Source: Lyophyllum atratum (Eukaryota; Basidiomycota; Agaricomycetes; Agaricales; Lyophyllaceae). From it: DNA of 64,000 nucleotides. The stretch covers positions 1,302,001 to 1,366,000 of the forward strand of contig JACGCN010000001.1 in NCBI GenBank assembly GCA_014905825.1, read 5' to 3'. Positions 10,149 through 23,879 of the stretch are shown one piece after another. The position numbers were made by a program, and so were the translations under genes. The notes under the pieces were generated by a model. That model was not told the origin of the DNA. It worked only from the letters and a program-made list of their open reading frames with translations, and made no database searches. Position 1 is the first letter of the stretch; each line of letters starts with the position of its first letter.

Positions 10149-13100
10149 ATGGCCGGCTCTGGTCTCTCCGACCGTCCAGACGTTTTACCGCTTGTGTCCG
10201 AGTTCGCTTCTGCGGAAAATATCAATGGCTTCGACGCTGTAGAACGCGATCCGTCCTCCTGGGCTGGATCCCTACCCGCGAATCAAGGCTTATATCTCAA
10301 CGAGAACGAGAAAGATTCTTGCGGTGTTGGCTTTATATGCCACATAAAGGGTGTTCCTAACCACAAGATCGTGTCCGACGCTCGTCACCTTCTATGCGCC
10401 ATGACCCATAGAGGCGCCACTGGCGCCGACAGTCGCGACGGCGACGGTGCAGGCGTAATGACAGCGATCCCTCATCAGTTCTTCAAACGGGAAGCTGAGA
10501 GAGACATTGGGTGTATTCTTCCCGATCCGGGAGAGTATGCTGTTGGCAATGTTTTCTTCAAAGCAAACGACCCTGTTCAACTACAAGGCTATCAGGCAGT
10601 TTTCACGAAGCTTGCCATCGACTTGGGACTGCGTGTTCTCGGCTGGCGCGAGGTCCCCACAGACGGAACTATTCTTGGTCCTGCCGCCAGCAGCAAGGAA
10701 CCTACCATTTTGCAGCCCTTTGTTGTCCTTCGAGCACATTATGGCGACGGTAACGTTAGCCAGGGGGGCACTTTCGATACCAAGCACTTCGAACGCCAGC
10801 TCTATGTCCTTCGGAAGCACGCAACCCATAGCATGTTTGTCATTTTGTTCCTATGGTCAATATAGTCAAAGTTAACATGATGAATTACTATCTTCGTAAA
10901 GCACACTCGCCAAAGGATTTTATGTTTGTTCATTATCCTCCAAAAATATAGTTTATAAGGGCCAATTTTCCCCACCGCAAGTCTACAACTACTACCACGA
11001 CCTCAATCATGTCCTTTATCAATCGCACTTTACCCTGGTTCATTCGCGATTCTCGACGAACACTTTCCCTAGTTGGGACAGGGCGCAACCTTTGAGATTG
11101 GCTGCGCACAACGGTGCGTCAAAAGCTTTCTATCTACATAATGTATCTCATGTGGTGGTATAAGGTGAAATCAACACCGTCCGTGGTAATAAGAATTGGA
11201 TGCGCGCCCGCGAGGGTGTCTTGTCGTCACAGCATTTTGGCGATCAACTGGACCTCCTTTACCCCATCATCGAAACAGGCGGCTCCGATTCTGCTGCATT
11301 TGACAATGTTCTGGAGTTGTTGGTCGTCAATGGTGTCGTGACGCTGCCGGAAGCTGTTATGATGCTCATTCCTGAGGCATGGCAAGGTAACGAAAACATG
11401 GAGCCCCAGAAGAAAGCGTTTTATAACTGGGCTGCTTGCCTGCAGGAGCCTTGGGATGGGCCGGCCCTCTTCGCTTTCAGTGATGGTCGGTACTGTGGTG
11501 CGAATCTTGATAGAAACGGCCTCCGACCATGTCGCTTCATCGTCACTAATGAGGACATCATGGTGTGTGCGTCAGAAGTTGGTGCTTTGTATATCGCACC
11601 CGAGAAGGTTGTGCAGAAGGGCCGTTTGAAGCCTGGCCGAATGCTTCTTGTGGACACAGTGGAAGGCAGGATCGTGGACGACAAGGAGTTAAAGCGAAAT
11701 ACGGCGGCAAAACAAAACTTCGCTTCATGGGTCGAAGCGCACGTCCTTCATGTCCCTAACATCATTAAGCGTGTCAAGCGCGGCAATACTCGTCTCGAAC
11801 CGGTTCTCGACGATACTTCCATCAATGACGATCCTAAGCTCCTCGCTTTTGGATTCACCATTGAACAATTAAATCTTCTTATGCTTCCTATGGTCTTCGA
11901 CGGCAAAGAAGCCCTTGGATCTATGGGTAACGATGCCCCACTCGCTGCGATGGCTTTACAGCCCCGGATCATCTATGATTACTTCCGCCAGCTCTTCGCC
12001 CAAGTAACGAACCCTCCAATAGATCCTATTCGGGAAAGCATAGTCATGTCGTTGGAAGCGTACGTCGGCCCTGAGGGCAATCTGTTGGAAATGAAACCCG
12101 AACAGTGTCATCGCATCCTCTTGCCATCTCCCCTTATATCGATCGAAGAGATGAACGCCATGAAAAGTTTGAAGATCGCATATAACACTTGGCCATCTCG
12201 AACTATCGACATCACGTTTCCGAAGGGCGAGGGACTTCCGGGGTATCAGCTTGCGCTTGAGAGAGTTTGTAGCGAAGCTGCTCAGGCCATCGATGATGGT
12301 ATCAAGGTCATCATCCTCAGCGACCGCATGGTCAACTCTTCTCGCGTTCCTCTTTCCGCACTGATTGCTTGCGGTGGGGTACATCACCATCTCACTCTTC
12401 ACAAGAAGCGCGCAAAGGTCGCTTTGATGATAGAGACGGCAGAAGCGCGTGAGGTTCACCATCTTTGCGTACTAGTTGGTTATGGCGCTGATGCCGTGTG
12501 TCCATGGCTTGTCATGGAGACAATCCATAAAATGGGCCGAGATGGACTGTGAGTACTTATCATACTATGTTATTTGTCGTCACCATTTATATTTTCTGTA
12601 GCATCAAGAACGGCAAGAGCGTCAGCCAACTCATGATTAATTATCGTCATTCAGTCGACAATGGCATTCTCAAGGTCATGTCCAAGATGGGGATCTCAAC
12701 TCTCCAATCCTATAAAGGCGCCCAAATTTTCGAAATCTTGGGCTTGCACAGTGAGGTTGTGGAACGGTGTTTCATTGGAACTGCTAGTCGCGTGCAAGGT
12801 GCCACTTTCGATCTCCTAGCTATGGATGCCTACGAATTACACGAGCGTGGATGGCCTAGCCGTGAAACTATTCTGCCACCGGGGATGCCTGAATCCGGGG
12901 AGTATCATTGGCGTGATGGTGGCGAAGCTCACATCAATGACCCATCCGGCATAGCTCATCTTCAGGATGCTGTGAGGGAGCGGAACCAAGCAGCGTATGA
13001 CGCCTACTCGCGCAATGCAAACGAACAAATCCAAAGTGTTCAGCTTCGTGGTCTTTTGGACTTCCGCTATGAATCTGCAACCTCCATTCCGATCGAACAG

Positions 13101-16100
13101 GTTGAGCCATGGAACGAGATTGTACAACGCTTCGTGACAGGCGCCATGTCATACGGCTCCATATCAATGGAAGCTCATTCGACACTTGCTGTAGCTATGA
13201 ACCGTCTCGGTGGAAAATCCAACACCGGTGAAGGAGGAGAAGATGCTGAACGGTCGCTCGTGTTGAACAATGGTGATACTATGCGTTCGGCCATCAAACA
13301 AGTCGCATCTGGACGTTTCGGCGTTACTTCCAACTACCTCGCAGACGCTGATGAGCTGCAGATTAAAATGGCACAGGGCGCAAAGCCTGGTGAGGGTGGC
13401 GAATTACCAGGTCACAAGGTCTCGGCATCCATTGCTCGAACTCGTCATTCAACTGCTGGAGTCGGTCTCATTTCCCCACCTCCTCATCACGACATCTACT
13501 CGATCGAGGACTTGAAGCAACTGATATATGATTTAAAGTGCTCTAACCCCCGTGCGCGTATCTCTGTAAAACTGGTTTCGGAAGTTGGAGTTGGGATTGT
13601 TGCAAGTGGTGTTGCAAAGGCCAAGGCCGACCACATTCTTATTTCAGGTCACGACGGAGGTACTGGTGCATCTCGCTGGACTGGTATCAAGTATGCAGGC
13701 CTTCCTTGGGAGCTCGGTCTCGCAGAGACCCATCAAACACTTGTCTTAAATGACCTTCGAGGTCGCGTCACCGTCCAGACTGATGGTCAAATCCGAACTG
13801 GGCGCGATATCGCTATCGCCTGCCTACTGGGAGCTGAAGAATGGGGTTTTGCAACAACACCACTCATTGCTATGGGTTGCATCATGATGCGTAAATGTCA
13901 CTGTGAGTTAAGCCTGCTTGGTAATTCATTTTCAATGCTTACTTCGCCTCTTTATCAGTAAACACATGCCCAGTTGGCATTGCTACGCAAGATCCTCAGC
14001 TACGTGCCAAGTTCGCAGGTCAGCCGGAGCAGGTTATCAACTTCTTCTATTACCTCGCTGAAGAGCTTCGCGGATACATGGCGAAGCTTGGTTTCCGCAC
14101 CATCAATGAAATGGTTGGGCGGGCCGATATGCTGAAGGTCAACGAGAAGCTTCGGACCAAAAAAACAGCACATCTAGATCTTTCGGCCATCCTGAAACCT
14201 GCATGGCAGATGCGTCCCGGTGCGGCGACGTATCGCGTGCTGCAACAGGATCACAAGCTCTATATTCGTCTTGACAACAAATTCATTGATGAATCTGAGC
14301 CAGCTTTAACCAAAGGGCTCCCGGTCCACATCGAGTGCGAGGTGACCAACACAGACCGCGCATTAGGGACTTCCCTTTCGTACAGGGTGTCAAAACTCTA
14401 TGGCGAGGAGGGCCTCCCCAAAGACACCATTCACATTCGCATGAGGGGTTCTGCAGGTCAATCTTGTGGCGCATTCCTTGCCCCTGGTATCACGATCGAA
14501 CTCGAAGGTGACGCAAACGACTACGTTGGCAAAGGGCTTTCTGGTGGTCGCTTGGTCGTTTATCCGCCTAAACAATCTCCATTCAAGGCCGAGGAAAACG
14601 TCATCATCGGTAATGTCTGCCTCTATGGGGCAACGTCTGGAGAGGCCTTTATCCGCGGAATCGCTGCAGAGCGCTTTGCCGTCAGGAACTCCGGTGCCAA
14701 TGCTGTTGTCGAAGGTACTGGCGACCATGGATGCGAATATATGACAGGTGGTCGTGTTGTCGTCCTTGGAGTCACGGGGCGAAACTTTGCAGCGGGCATG
14801 AGTGGTGGAATTGCGTATGTGCTTGATACCGCTCACACATTTGCATCCAAAGTGAACATGGAAATGGTGGAGCTTGGCAAAGTGACCGACCCTCGTGAAA
14901 TTGCTGCCTTGCGTAGTCTCATCGAAGATCATCGCCATTACACCAGCTCCGAAGTTGCAAATCGCGTTCTTCACGACTTCCACCACCTCCTTCCCCTCTT
15001 TGTCCGTGTCATGCCTCTGGATTATAAAAGAGTCCTAGAAGAGCAGAAGGCCCGGGAAAAGGAAGAGAAGCTGCGACAGAGCGTGATCGATCTGGTTCCG
15101 TCACGAACTGCAAGCCAAGTAGATCTTGCCTCGGAAGGCTTAGAGGATATCCTCTTGCCCAAGACACCTGTGCCCATCGCCAAATCTCGCCATGAACCAT
15201 CCGTCATCGATCTTGAAGATTCTATGGTCGATGATACGACGACCAAGCAACGGCTCCACAAACTGGACAAAACGCGTGGCTTCATGAAATACAAACGATT
15301 GGGCGAGGCATATCGTCCGCCACGCAAACGTGTCAAAGATTGGAAAGAGATCTCCTCTCGGTTGACAGAGAGCGAGCTTAGATACCAATCTGCCCGCTGC
15401 ATGGACTGCGGGGTGCCTTTCTGTCAGTCCGATTCTGGATGCCCCATCTCCAATGTCATTCCGCAATGGAACGACCTTGTCTTCAAGGAACAATGGAAAG
15501 ATGCCCTTTATCGCCTTCTTCTGACCAACAATTTCCCAGAGTTCACTGGTCGCGTGTGTCCAGCACCTTGTGAAGGTGCTTGTGTGCTCGGAATAAATGA
15601 ACAGCCTGTGGGTATAAAGAGTATCGAGTGTGCCATTATCGACAAGGTGAGATATCATCACCCTCCTACTTTCTTACATACTCATCAGGTTGCATAGGCA
15701 TTCGAAATGGGCTGGATGGCACCCAACCCGCCTTCCTTCCGAACGGGAAACAGAATTGCCATCATTGGGTCTGGTCCGGCGGGTCTGGCCTGTGCTGATC
15801 AGCTCAATAAAGCTGGTCACTTTGTCACTGTCTATGACCGGAACGATCGCATGGGGGGTCTGTTAATGTATGGCATTCCAAAGTGTGTTTTCTTTCCCGC
15901 CATTTATCCCTTATGTCCATTCATGTCCGTTCCAAAGCATGAAACTCGACAAATCCATTGTTCAGCGTCGCCTTGATCTGATGGCCGCTGAGGGTGTTGT
16001 CAGTGACTGTTTCACTATACTATCTCCACTTCTGATCATCCTGTAGACTTTTGTCCCAAATACCAACATAGGAGTGGATATCGATGTCTCCGAGATCCGC

Positions 16101-17348
16101 GCTGACAATGACGCTCTGGTCATCTGCACTGGTGCAACCTGGCCCCGCGACCTTAAGATCCCGAACAGGGAAGTTGATGGCATTCATTTTGCTATGGAAT
16201 TCCTACAAGTATGTTGCTTACTTTTTCCCTTCGCAAGCAACTGTTGTTTACCATCTATACAGCTCAATACCAAGTCGCTTCTCGACTCTAACCTTGAAGA
16301 TGGGGGCTACATTAACGCCAAAGGCAAGGATGTCATTGTGATCGGAGGGGGAGACACTGGCAACGACTGCATCGGTACCTCTATGCGTCATGGCGCGAAA
16401 TCGGTTACGAACTTCGAGCTTCTTCCGAAACCCCCTGTGTCCAGGGGCAGGGACAATCCTTGGCCCCAGTGGCCTCGGTAAGCATTTAATTCTACAGCCA
16501 CGATGACAGTGGCTCAATACCGAAACCAGAATCTTCCGGACGGATTATGGCCACACAGAGGTGGCTGCACACTTCGGCAATGGTACGAGCAACCAGGCTC
16601 GTCAACGTCACTTCATTGCTAATAGGTTTCGCTAGATCCGAGGGAGTATTCCATCTCCACGAAAGAGTTCGTTGTGGATGATGAAGGTAAACTCAAAGGT
16701 CTCAATACAGGTTTGTAACAAGTTTTTCCTTGCTCGATTAACCTTGCTTACAATTAATCAACAGTTCACGTCGAATGGACGAAAGACAGTGGCGGAAGAT
16801 GGAAAATGGAAGAAGTTCCTGGTTCAGAGAAATTTTTCCCCGCCCAGCTGGTTTTCTTGGCTCTCGGTTTTTTGGGACCCCAAGCAGACCCTATTAAAGC
16901 TTTAGGAGTCAAGCAAGACGCCAGATCTAACATCCAAACTCCCCATAAGGTATTGTCGGGCAGCATTTTTCTTGACACGGGGTTAATGTTTCACCAGAAA
17001 TACACTACGAATGTGGACGGCGTCTTCGCCGCTGGTGACTGTCGCCGTGGGCAATCGTTAATTGTTTGGGGCATCAAGTACGCCATTTACATCACTGGGT
17101 ATTCAAGTCGGCACTCATGGCTTTCCATCTTGCAGTGAAGGACGCGGAGCTGCTGCTGAAATCGACGCCTGGCTTAGTGCTGGTAATACACGATTACCCA
17201 GTGCAGGAGGAATCAAATCTCGGGTGAGTGGCAGGTGAACATGCCGGAAGTTCGCTTCACCTTGACTGATAAATTCCAGTCTTTCGTTCCTCCACCTAGC
17301 ACACTCCCAGCACATGCCAATGTGTTTGACTCAGAAGACGATGATTGA
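10149..17348 (+). CDS. GLT1: Glutamate synthase [NADH], fused large and small subunits
   Basis: GLT1 makes two glutamates from glutamine and 2-oxoglutarate using NADH. A propeptide of 57 residues precedes Cys58 in [11 protein letters not shown], the nucleophile of the class II amidotransferase domain ([25 protein letters not shown]). The central domain ends near 12550. The FMN domain follows ([37 protein letters not shown]), then the 3Fe-4S cysteines spread over MRKCH and [10 protein letters not shown] across an intron at about 13903-13960. The GXGXG beta-helix includes GGRLVVYPP and [11 protein letters not shown]. The small-subunit part has cluster cysteines ([21 protein letters not shown]), the FAD site [15 protein letters not shown] and the NADH site [19 protein letters not shown]. 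It ends [11 protein letters not shown]. About 2,100 residues and roughly ten introns, clustered near the ends; no break seen. Confidence 0.96.
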
Positions 17349-17497
17349 ACATACATTTATAAGGTCGCGAGCTCGAATGGACGGAGGACATCACTTAGTT
17401 ATATCGGATTTCTTTTATATCTAGATATGTACATTTACTGAAAATGCGATTATGATTACGGTGCAAACTATGGTACCTTATTGCTGACCGAAAAGGA

Positions 17498-19173
17498 CTA
17501 TAAAGAAAAGCTGAATCGGCTTTTTTCTTGTATATCTCTACTTTTCCCTCTTATTCCCCAGATCCCCCAGTTCGTCTTAACCATCACCCTTGGGTCGAAG
17601 TCAGCGATTTCCCATTTTTCACTGCCGAAAGTGTTCGGACCAGGCGTAATGACCCATTCGAATTCATCTGCTACATCAGGTGCGGTTGACAAAGATCGTA
17701 CGTCCCTCTCGACGTCAGTCGGGGAAAAGCCTGTAACGAAAATGGGGCATTTGCTGGCGAGAAGCATTGGCATCACGGGTCCCCATTCTGTCGGAGAAGC
17801 GATCTGTAACAAGGGCTCCCCTGTTTCCTCTGAGGTAGAATCCGGAGATGGGAAACCGAAGCCGGGGGAAAAGAAGAAAAACAGGTCGCTATACGGGTCT
17901 AGGGTATGTTGGAATTGGGCGTGAACGTCACCATAGTTTGCTTGCATCCCGGTGATTGTGAGTTGTGGCGTGTATGGAACGGTATAGGACGGAACTCCAT
18001 AGCGCTCGATTGACGAACGGGTACGCTTTAGACGAGCGATGGGGGCAGGAGTGGGGGGTTGGTATACGTTGGGGAGATACACGGGCTTCGGTTGCTCGAC
18101 TTCAACCACATCCGTGGATGTTTCTGAAGTATCAGAGGTCATGTCAGATGCTTGCTCTGATACGCTGGAAGTTCCAGGCGTTTGCGCATTGGGAGGTTTG
18201 GGTAAAGAAACTTGCGGTCCAATGAAAAACAGATGGAAATGAGTCGAAGGGAATAGCATGGTGAGTTGTTCCCAGACATGCGGAGGAAGTGATGATTCAG
18301 CCCGAGCTCCAAGGATGAATATGCGCACTTGAGGCTTTCCGATAGCAGCTTCCGCTGTTTCGGGAGCACCAGGTGCGACATGCAGCGTTGACCTCAAGGC
18401 TATTGTAGTTCAGTCATGACGTTAGAAAATGAAGCTAAGCAACTTACCTGCCAAAGAACGGCTTCCTTCAGGGGTCAGACGTTGGTTATTCAATGTCAAT
18501 CCACTATGCTGGTGAAGGACGCCGCCGATCGTGATCGGGTATGTTAGGAGCTTACTAGCATGCCTCCTGGAGCGCTCCGTGTCCATGGACGGGAACCCAC
18601 GAGTATACCAGAAAACATCCCAATTAGAGAATGAGATGGCCTCTTCGTATCCCTGAGGACCTTTTAGAGGATCACGGTCCACTCAGAACTTGAGAAGGGT
18701 GGATTAAAGAGGTAAGACGGACCTGGTAATTCGAATTCCCGCAGTCGCCTGCCACTTCTAAGGTCATGCTCATCCTCATTAGCTTCGCGGAGGCGCGAGC
18801 AGTATTTCTGATGCTCCTCGTCATCCTTATGGTGCTCTTCCGTGCAATGTGTTGGCCAACCACATTCGGGACATTCATACTTGACCGCTCGTGGTTGAGC
18901 CTTAACATGCGCATGGACATGGCTGTGGGTAGATGCACAGACTGGGCAAGGGGCAAGGTGTTGGATGGCGTCGCCTCGAGCACGTATGGCGGGAAACGGT
19001 GATTTGGAAAACGGATGGAAGAGGTCTTGCTGAGAAAGGATTGGGACAGGGTCTTTCAATTTTTCTTGGGGATTGGCCTTGCGGAACAGGCTAAATATGT
19101 GGCGGGTAGACGAGGGGTGGCGTAGACGGACACGAGCGACGATACGCGTCGTGGCGCGCAGCGAAGAGGCCAT
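17498..19173 (-). CDS. MSS51: MSS51-like mitochondrial COX1 translational activator
   Basis: Mss51 activates translation of mitochondrial COX1 mRNA and couples it to cytochrome oxidase assembly. The start at 19173 gives MASSLRATTRIVARVRLRH, a basic presequence for mitochondrial import. DLFHPFSKSPFPAIRARGD is followed by a cysteine block (CPVCAS, YECPECGWPTHC, HQKYCSRLREANEDEHDL) that matches the Mss51 zinc-binding region. After a short intron comes ISFSNWDVFWYTRGFPSMD and then LTYPITIGGVLHQHSGLT. The C-terminal exon includes QVRIFILGARAESSLPPHVW and VMPMLLASKCPIFVTGFSP. About 530 residues, two introns. An in-frame ATG at 19245 would add 24 residues but spoils the presequence. It converges on GLT1, with 149 bp between stops. 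Confidence 0.88.
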
Positions 19174-19275
19174 ATTTTTTTGTTTGCATTTGTCGCTCGG
19201 CGCCTTCATCGTAATTATTGATTCTTGTTGTCCAGCGCCATCCATAATTTATTGTTAACCCCGTCCGTCTCATCC
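19174..19275. promoter_or_regulatory. Very short bidirectional promoter, MSS51/HIS3
   Basis: Only 102 bp separate the two divergent start codons, so both 5' leaders and core promoters must overlap or lie inside the opposite gene. The interval is A/T-rich near MSS51, with a T-run at about 19174-19181. Alternative upstream ATGs (19245 on the minus strand, 19225 region on the plus strand) would overlap. Confidence 0.7.
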
Positions 19276-20101
19276 ATGACATTGCCTGCAAGGCAATCGA
19301 CCCTCTCGCGCAAGACGAGTGAGACGGAAATCGACATCTCAATAAACCTCGATTGCACCCCTGGGTCAGAGAACGCCCAAGTCATCGATGTTTCTACAGG
19401 CATCGGATTTCTTGATCATGTGTGTACCAGCTCTAATAACGTATCATGGTGTCGCCGTTGACTGTGGTTGTACAGATGTATACAGCTCTCGCTAAACATG
19501 GTGGAATGTCGCTGACGATGAAATGCAAAGGAGATCTTTGGATTGATGACCACCACACTGCAGATGAGTAGAACCGTGCATCCCGAAGCTTTCAAAAGGT
19601 TAACAGACGAGGATATCTACAGGACAGCGCCATAGCTTTGGGAACAGCCTTCAAGCAAGCATTGGGTGAAGTGCGTGGAATTCGCCGATATGGCACAGGT
19701 TTCGCTCCTCTAGATGAAGTATGTTTTCGTTGCGTCCAGAATTTAGGTAACTGATCCCAGACCGAAGGCCCTCTCCCGTGCCGTGATAGATATATGTTCA
19801 CGACCGTACTGTGTGACAGAACTTGGCCTGAAGAGAGAGAAGATTGGTGACCTGTCTACTGAGATGATCCCTCATATATTCTACTCGTTCGCCATCGCAT
19901 CGGGCGCCACACTGCATGTCGACGTTTTGCGTGGAGAGAATGACCATCATCGGTAAGTTCATACGTATAACAAGAAGAAAACCATGACTGAGACATAATG
20001 ACAGTGCCGAGTCTGCGTTCAAGGCGTTAGCACTTGCTATCCGTCAAGCGATCGAACGGACGGGGGGAGATGATGTTCCTAGTACTAAAGGAGTGCTTTA
20101 G
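19276..20101 (+). CDS. HIS3: Imidazoleglycerol-phosphate dehydratase
   Basis: This is the seventh step of histidine synthesis, dehydrating IGP to imidazole-acetol phosphate at a di-manganese centre. Exon 1 (19276-19419) has the family N-terminus [15 protein letters not shown] and FLDH. After an intron at 19420-19475 exon 2 gives [13 protein letters not shown] and WIDDHHTAD, with the metal-binding DDHHT. Later exons give [46 protein letters not shown] and [20 protein letters not shown]. The second metal motif, usually HHxxE, is split over an intron: NDHH, then [18 protein letters not shown]. The stop TAG is at 20099-20101. About 210 residues, close to the usual length. Confidence 0.94.
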
Positions 20102-20225
20102 CGTGCAGGGTATATATACCAAGACTAGAATGTCAAAGCAGTACAAAGGATATCTCGTGTTTATCGATATATATATAGCCCGTTGAAAACAGGGGAAACA
20201 ATAGATAAAGTCCATCTCCTCATCC

Positions 20226-23200
20226 TTACCAGAACAAGCATCGATCTTCCATGGGAGGGTTCAGCTAACATAATGTTAATTGATAAACCAAACATCGCTG
20301 AAAAGATCCCTACCTTAGCTTTCTTTGGGCAGTTGAACGCCTTGGCGAACTCGGGAATATTGAATACAGTCCCGTCGACACGGTATCGTGAAGGAGAATG
20401 GGGATCAGTGCGAATGCGCTGGACCTGCATCAACGATTCATTAAGTGGTACATTGTGCACAATTTATAGTTCACTTACTGCTGCTGCTGGCTTCATTCCC
20501 CTGGCCCATATGCGGGCAAAGGAGATAAAGAAGAGTTGTTCCCTTTTAATCCAGGTGTTAATAGCCGTTGGGCTCAATATTGAAGAGCATACCTGGTGAA
20601 CTTCAAGCCTGGAAGCATGTATTCATTTCCAGCTTGAGAGGATACATCGTACTGAGCTTTCCAGGCACGGTATGCTTGGATTAGACCTGTGTCTCCGATG
20701 TTTTCTCCAGAAGTCCTTGGGAAACAATTAGTCCAAAGGAGATCCCGAGTTGCTTAGCCGCCTACAAATTCCCCTGTAAAGATCTCTTTATTAGATGAGC
20801 CGTCAACAGAGTGACGTTGGACATACATTGACATGTATCCTTCCGCCCTTCCCGTCGTCGATGGTGTATGCTACATGTGAGATGCAAGTTAGACCTAGAG
20901 GTTATATTGAAATACAACAGCACCTGAATATTGCTTGACAATGCAATCCTGCTTCACCTTGAAACCCTCGCTGGTTGCGTTGGTCCACCACTGCTCCAAC
21001 TTGCCTTCCTGATTATATAGTCTACCAGCAGAATCAAAAGCATGCTGTTGGTCCCAGATGTGTTAGAAAGGGAAGGGAACTGCACTTCGAAGACGAAAAA
21101 AAGACTGACGGTCAATTCATGGGCAGCAACGTGGCCGAAAGCACCGTAAGAAATGTATGACGGCCTGATATAGTTGGTTAATCAAACTGCAGCGAGGAGG
21201 GGTCCCAGTAAGTAGTGCATACCAGCCGGCTTCGAAGAAGGGTGGTTGTAATACGCCAGCAGGGAATACGATCTGCGAGCATATCAGATGATACTTCCTG
21301 TGGTGAAGTGCAAGTGTACCTCGTTCGCAGGCGGGTTGAAATACGCGTTGACCATGGAGGGATACATCTCCCAGGTTTCGGGATCCCTTCGTCGGCCCAG
21401 TTGAAGCCATTTCTTGAATTCATCACTCTTGCTACATGGACAAAGGGATTTGGGAGGAGATGTATTAACGGGAAAGAAAGTGACGTACGTAGCGCTGAGG
21501 ATATTTTCGAAGAAAGTGAGCTCATCGATTTTGACGCCGTTATAATAGCGTGCAATCGAACTGGGGTCCCTCGTATCCGGCGAAAGTGGAAATCCCACTT
21601 TTACGCGGATTGAATCAGCCTTCCGAGACAGGAGTAAGCCATTGGGAAACAAAGATTTGTCACGCGATGCACCTTCTCCGCTGCAGCTTTGCTGGACTTC
21701 TGATCCATCCACTCGACTTGTGGGAGTGACGCCTTGAAGGATTTAACGATGTCTGTCAAGTGGTTGAATGCCTCGGAAACGCGCCATGAAACTTGAACAC
21801 ACCTGTGATGACCTTGGTTCCCTCCGCCCTAGAGTCTCCACCGAAAGTCTCGTTGACAAAATATCGTCCTACAGCATACCCAAGCGATTCCTCCACTTTC
21901 CCAACGCAGTATTCCGAACGATCGCCGACAGCGCCTTTTTTGATGCCAGTCAACAGCTCGTATAAGGATCTCTGCGCTTGCCACGCTTCTGTGCTAGTAC
22001 CAAGATTGGGTGCAAGACTTAAAGCAGCACGGACAACGAGATACGCTTCCAGAATACTCGATGAGGTTTCTTCAAGGATTTCCGATAGCGCAGATGCATA
22101 TGCCGGGTATGTCATGATCACCGCCTCTGGGAAAGACCGAGGCGTGAAAGACGAGAAGTAGGCTGGGAAATCGATCTGGGTAAGAGCATCAGTGAGATTT
22201 GACAAGGGCACTGGGTTGTATGTTGCAATAGGATCTTGGAATAGAATATCACTGTATAGGATATCAACATATGAGACGACGAAGTTGCCGTAGACTCACA
22301 GGTCCAGGCTCGCTTTCGCCAATCGCTTTTCAAGCTTGACGATCCCCTTTGCAAGTTTGTGTGCTCGACGGGTGTTGTTGACAGGTTTTTTCCCACCATC
22401 TTTGTCATCGTCATCTCCACCCCAGGGCGGCCAGGGCCAAGGAGGCCACACCTTCGAGTCCTCGATGGTAACCATGACAGGAGTATTAGCCATCTGAACA
22501 TGCTCATCGGACTCATCCTCTTCGGAGAGGGTGATGAGAAGCCGTTCAAGGACATTTTGGTATACTTGGAGGACTAATTTATCCTTGTAGTACTCCTAAA
22601 AGCGGCATATTAGAAAGAAACACCGGATCTGGCAGAATTGCAACCTTGGATGGAAGGCCCAGGCTGGGTTGGCTGAACCACAGAACCATATGATTTGGGT
22701 CCTTGCCCACATCGCCCTCGATGTCAAATGAAAACAATGCGTCAATACCTAGAGGCTCGTATAAGCTGGGAAAAGCACCATTGAGAAATTAAGCAGGTTA
22801 CCTTGTGAGTGAAGGTAAGCAAGGGCAGCCGTCAAATCTGCCGAGTCCTTCTGATCCTCGACGTCAAGGTCCAACGTATCTTTCCGGTATATTGTCCGAA
22901 GCGTCTGAACAAATTGTAACAATGGTGCAGTGCCGATATCGTCTAGAGTATCCTCGTTCACACAGGATGTATAGAAGTTGCGCAGCTTCTGTAAGATCTC
23001 GTTGTCATGGGTTGACTTGAACGATGCGGGAGTGGACTGAGATTCCAAAATTCTCTGGATAACTTGTTTGTTCTCCTGCGCGAGAGCCTCAAAGTTACCA
23101 AAGCTGCTTTTGTCGGCAGGCAGTGGATGAGCTCGAAGCCATCCGCCAGCTATGGTTCATGGCTGAGAGTCGTCGTGTGCAATAACAGAGAACGTGACGT

Positions 23201-23879
23201 ACTCGCAAAGTCATAGAAATTCTCGCACGGGTCTTGAGACGTGTCAACGGACGAAAGGATAGACCCAGAAAGGAGGATACATTGAGGAGTAAGACAGGCA
23301 TCCTGCGAAATCAAGTCAACAACTGCGCAACCACATTCTTGCAAGCAGACTGACCTCCTCTGGTTTGTTGGTAGGACTCGGGGGTGGCAGAATAGTCGTA
23401 GTGTGTATAGTCGTAGACGTCGAGGTGGTTCTTTCAGTGGATGTGGCAATGGAAGTGGCCGTGACAGTGGTAATGACTGTTCTCGTAGGTGGCTTCTCAC
23501 CGCCTCCACCACCGTGACGGTCTCGTTCCAATTTAAGTTTGTGTTGGACACCAGCAAAAAGTCCAATGAAAACCTAGATAAATCCATTAGAAGAGCATTA
23601 TTACAGTGTTTCTTGACAACCAACAGAGCTCAGAAGAAGTAAGACAAGTGCGAGGACCAGGAGTATTTTCGTGAGCGGTGTTAGGGGTTCTTGAGCAATG
23701 GTTCCAACGCGTTGCGAGAAGGTCGAATGGGGCCCTCCGTTCGTTTCCTCTGCTTCTGGATCTCTCAGTAAGGGAGCCGCTTCTGGAAGAGAATGGGACT
23801 TGTGTTGGGGCGTGTTCTATTCATGGCGCGGACTTCACCTACCTTGGTCAGTTGAAGGCCTCGGGGGCCTGTCCGCCAT
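20226..23879 (-). CDS. Type II membrane metalloprotease, peptidase M13 (neprilysin/ECE family)
   Basis: M13 peptidases cleave small extracellular or secretory-pathway peptides. The ATG at 23879 opens MADRPPRPSTDQ. A second exon gives a cytosolic acidic tail and a membrane anchor (LTKILLVLALVLLLLSSV, then FIGLFAGVQ), so the enzyme faces out. A Thr-rich stalk follows, then CLTPQCILLSGSILSSVDTS and DPCENFYDFA, the canonical first cysteines. Near the end come YFNPPANE and VFPAGVLQPPFFE, then GAFGHVAAHELT, an intron, and HAFDSAGRLYNQEGK, so the HExxH zinc site is interrupted by an intron near 21115-21050. The distal Glu lies in GENIGDTG. The C-terminus is RCLFW, the family ending. Many small introns; about 850-900 residues. 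HIS3 converges, 124 bp away. Confidence 0.9.

Noticed and set aside
14390..14986. 198-codon antisense frame inside GLT1, and similar ones at 11956-12462 and 15140-15661
   Set aside because: They lie opposite conserved glutamate synthase exons, have no motif and reflect codon bias of the real gene.
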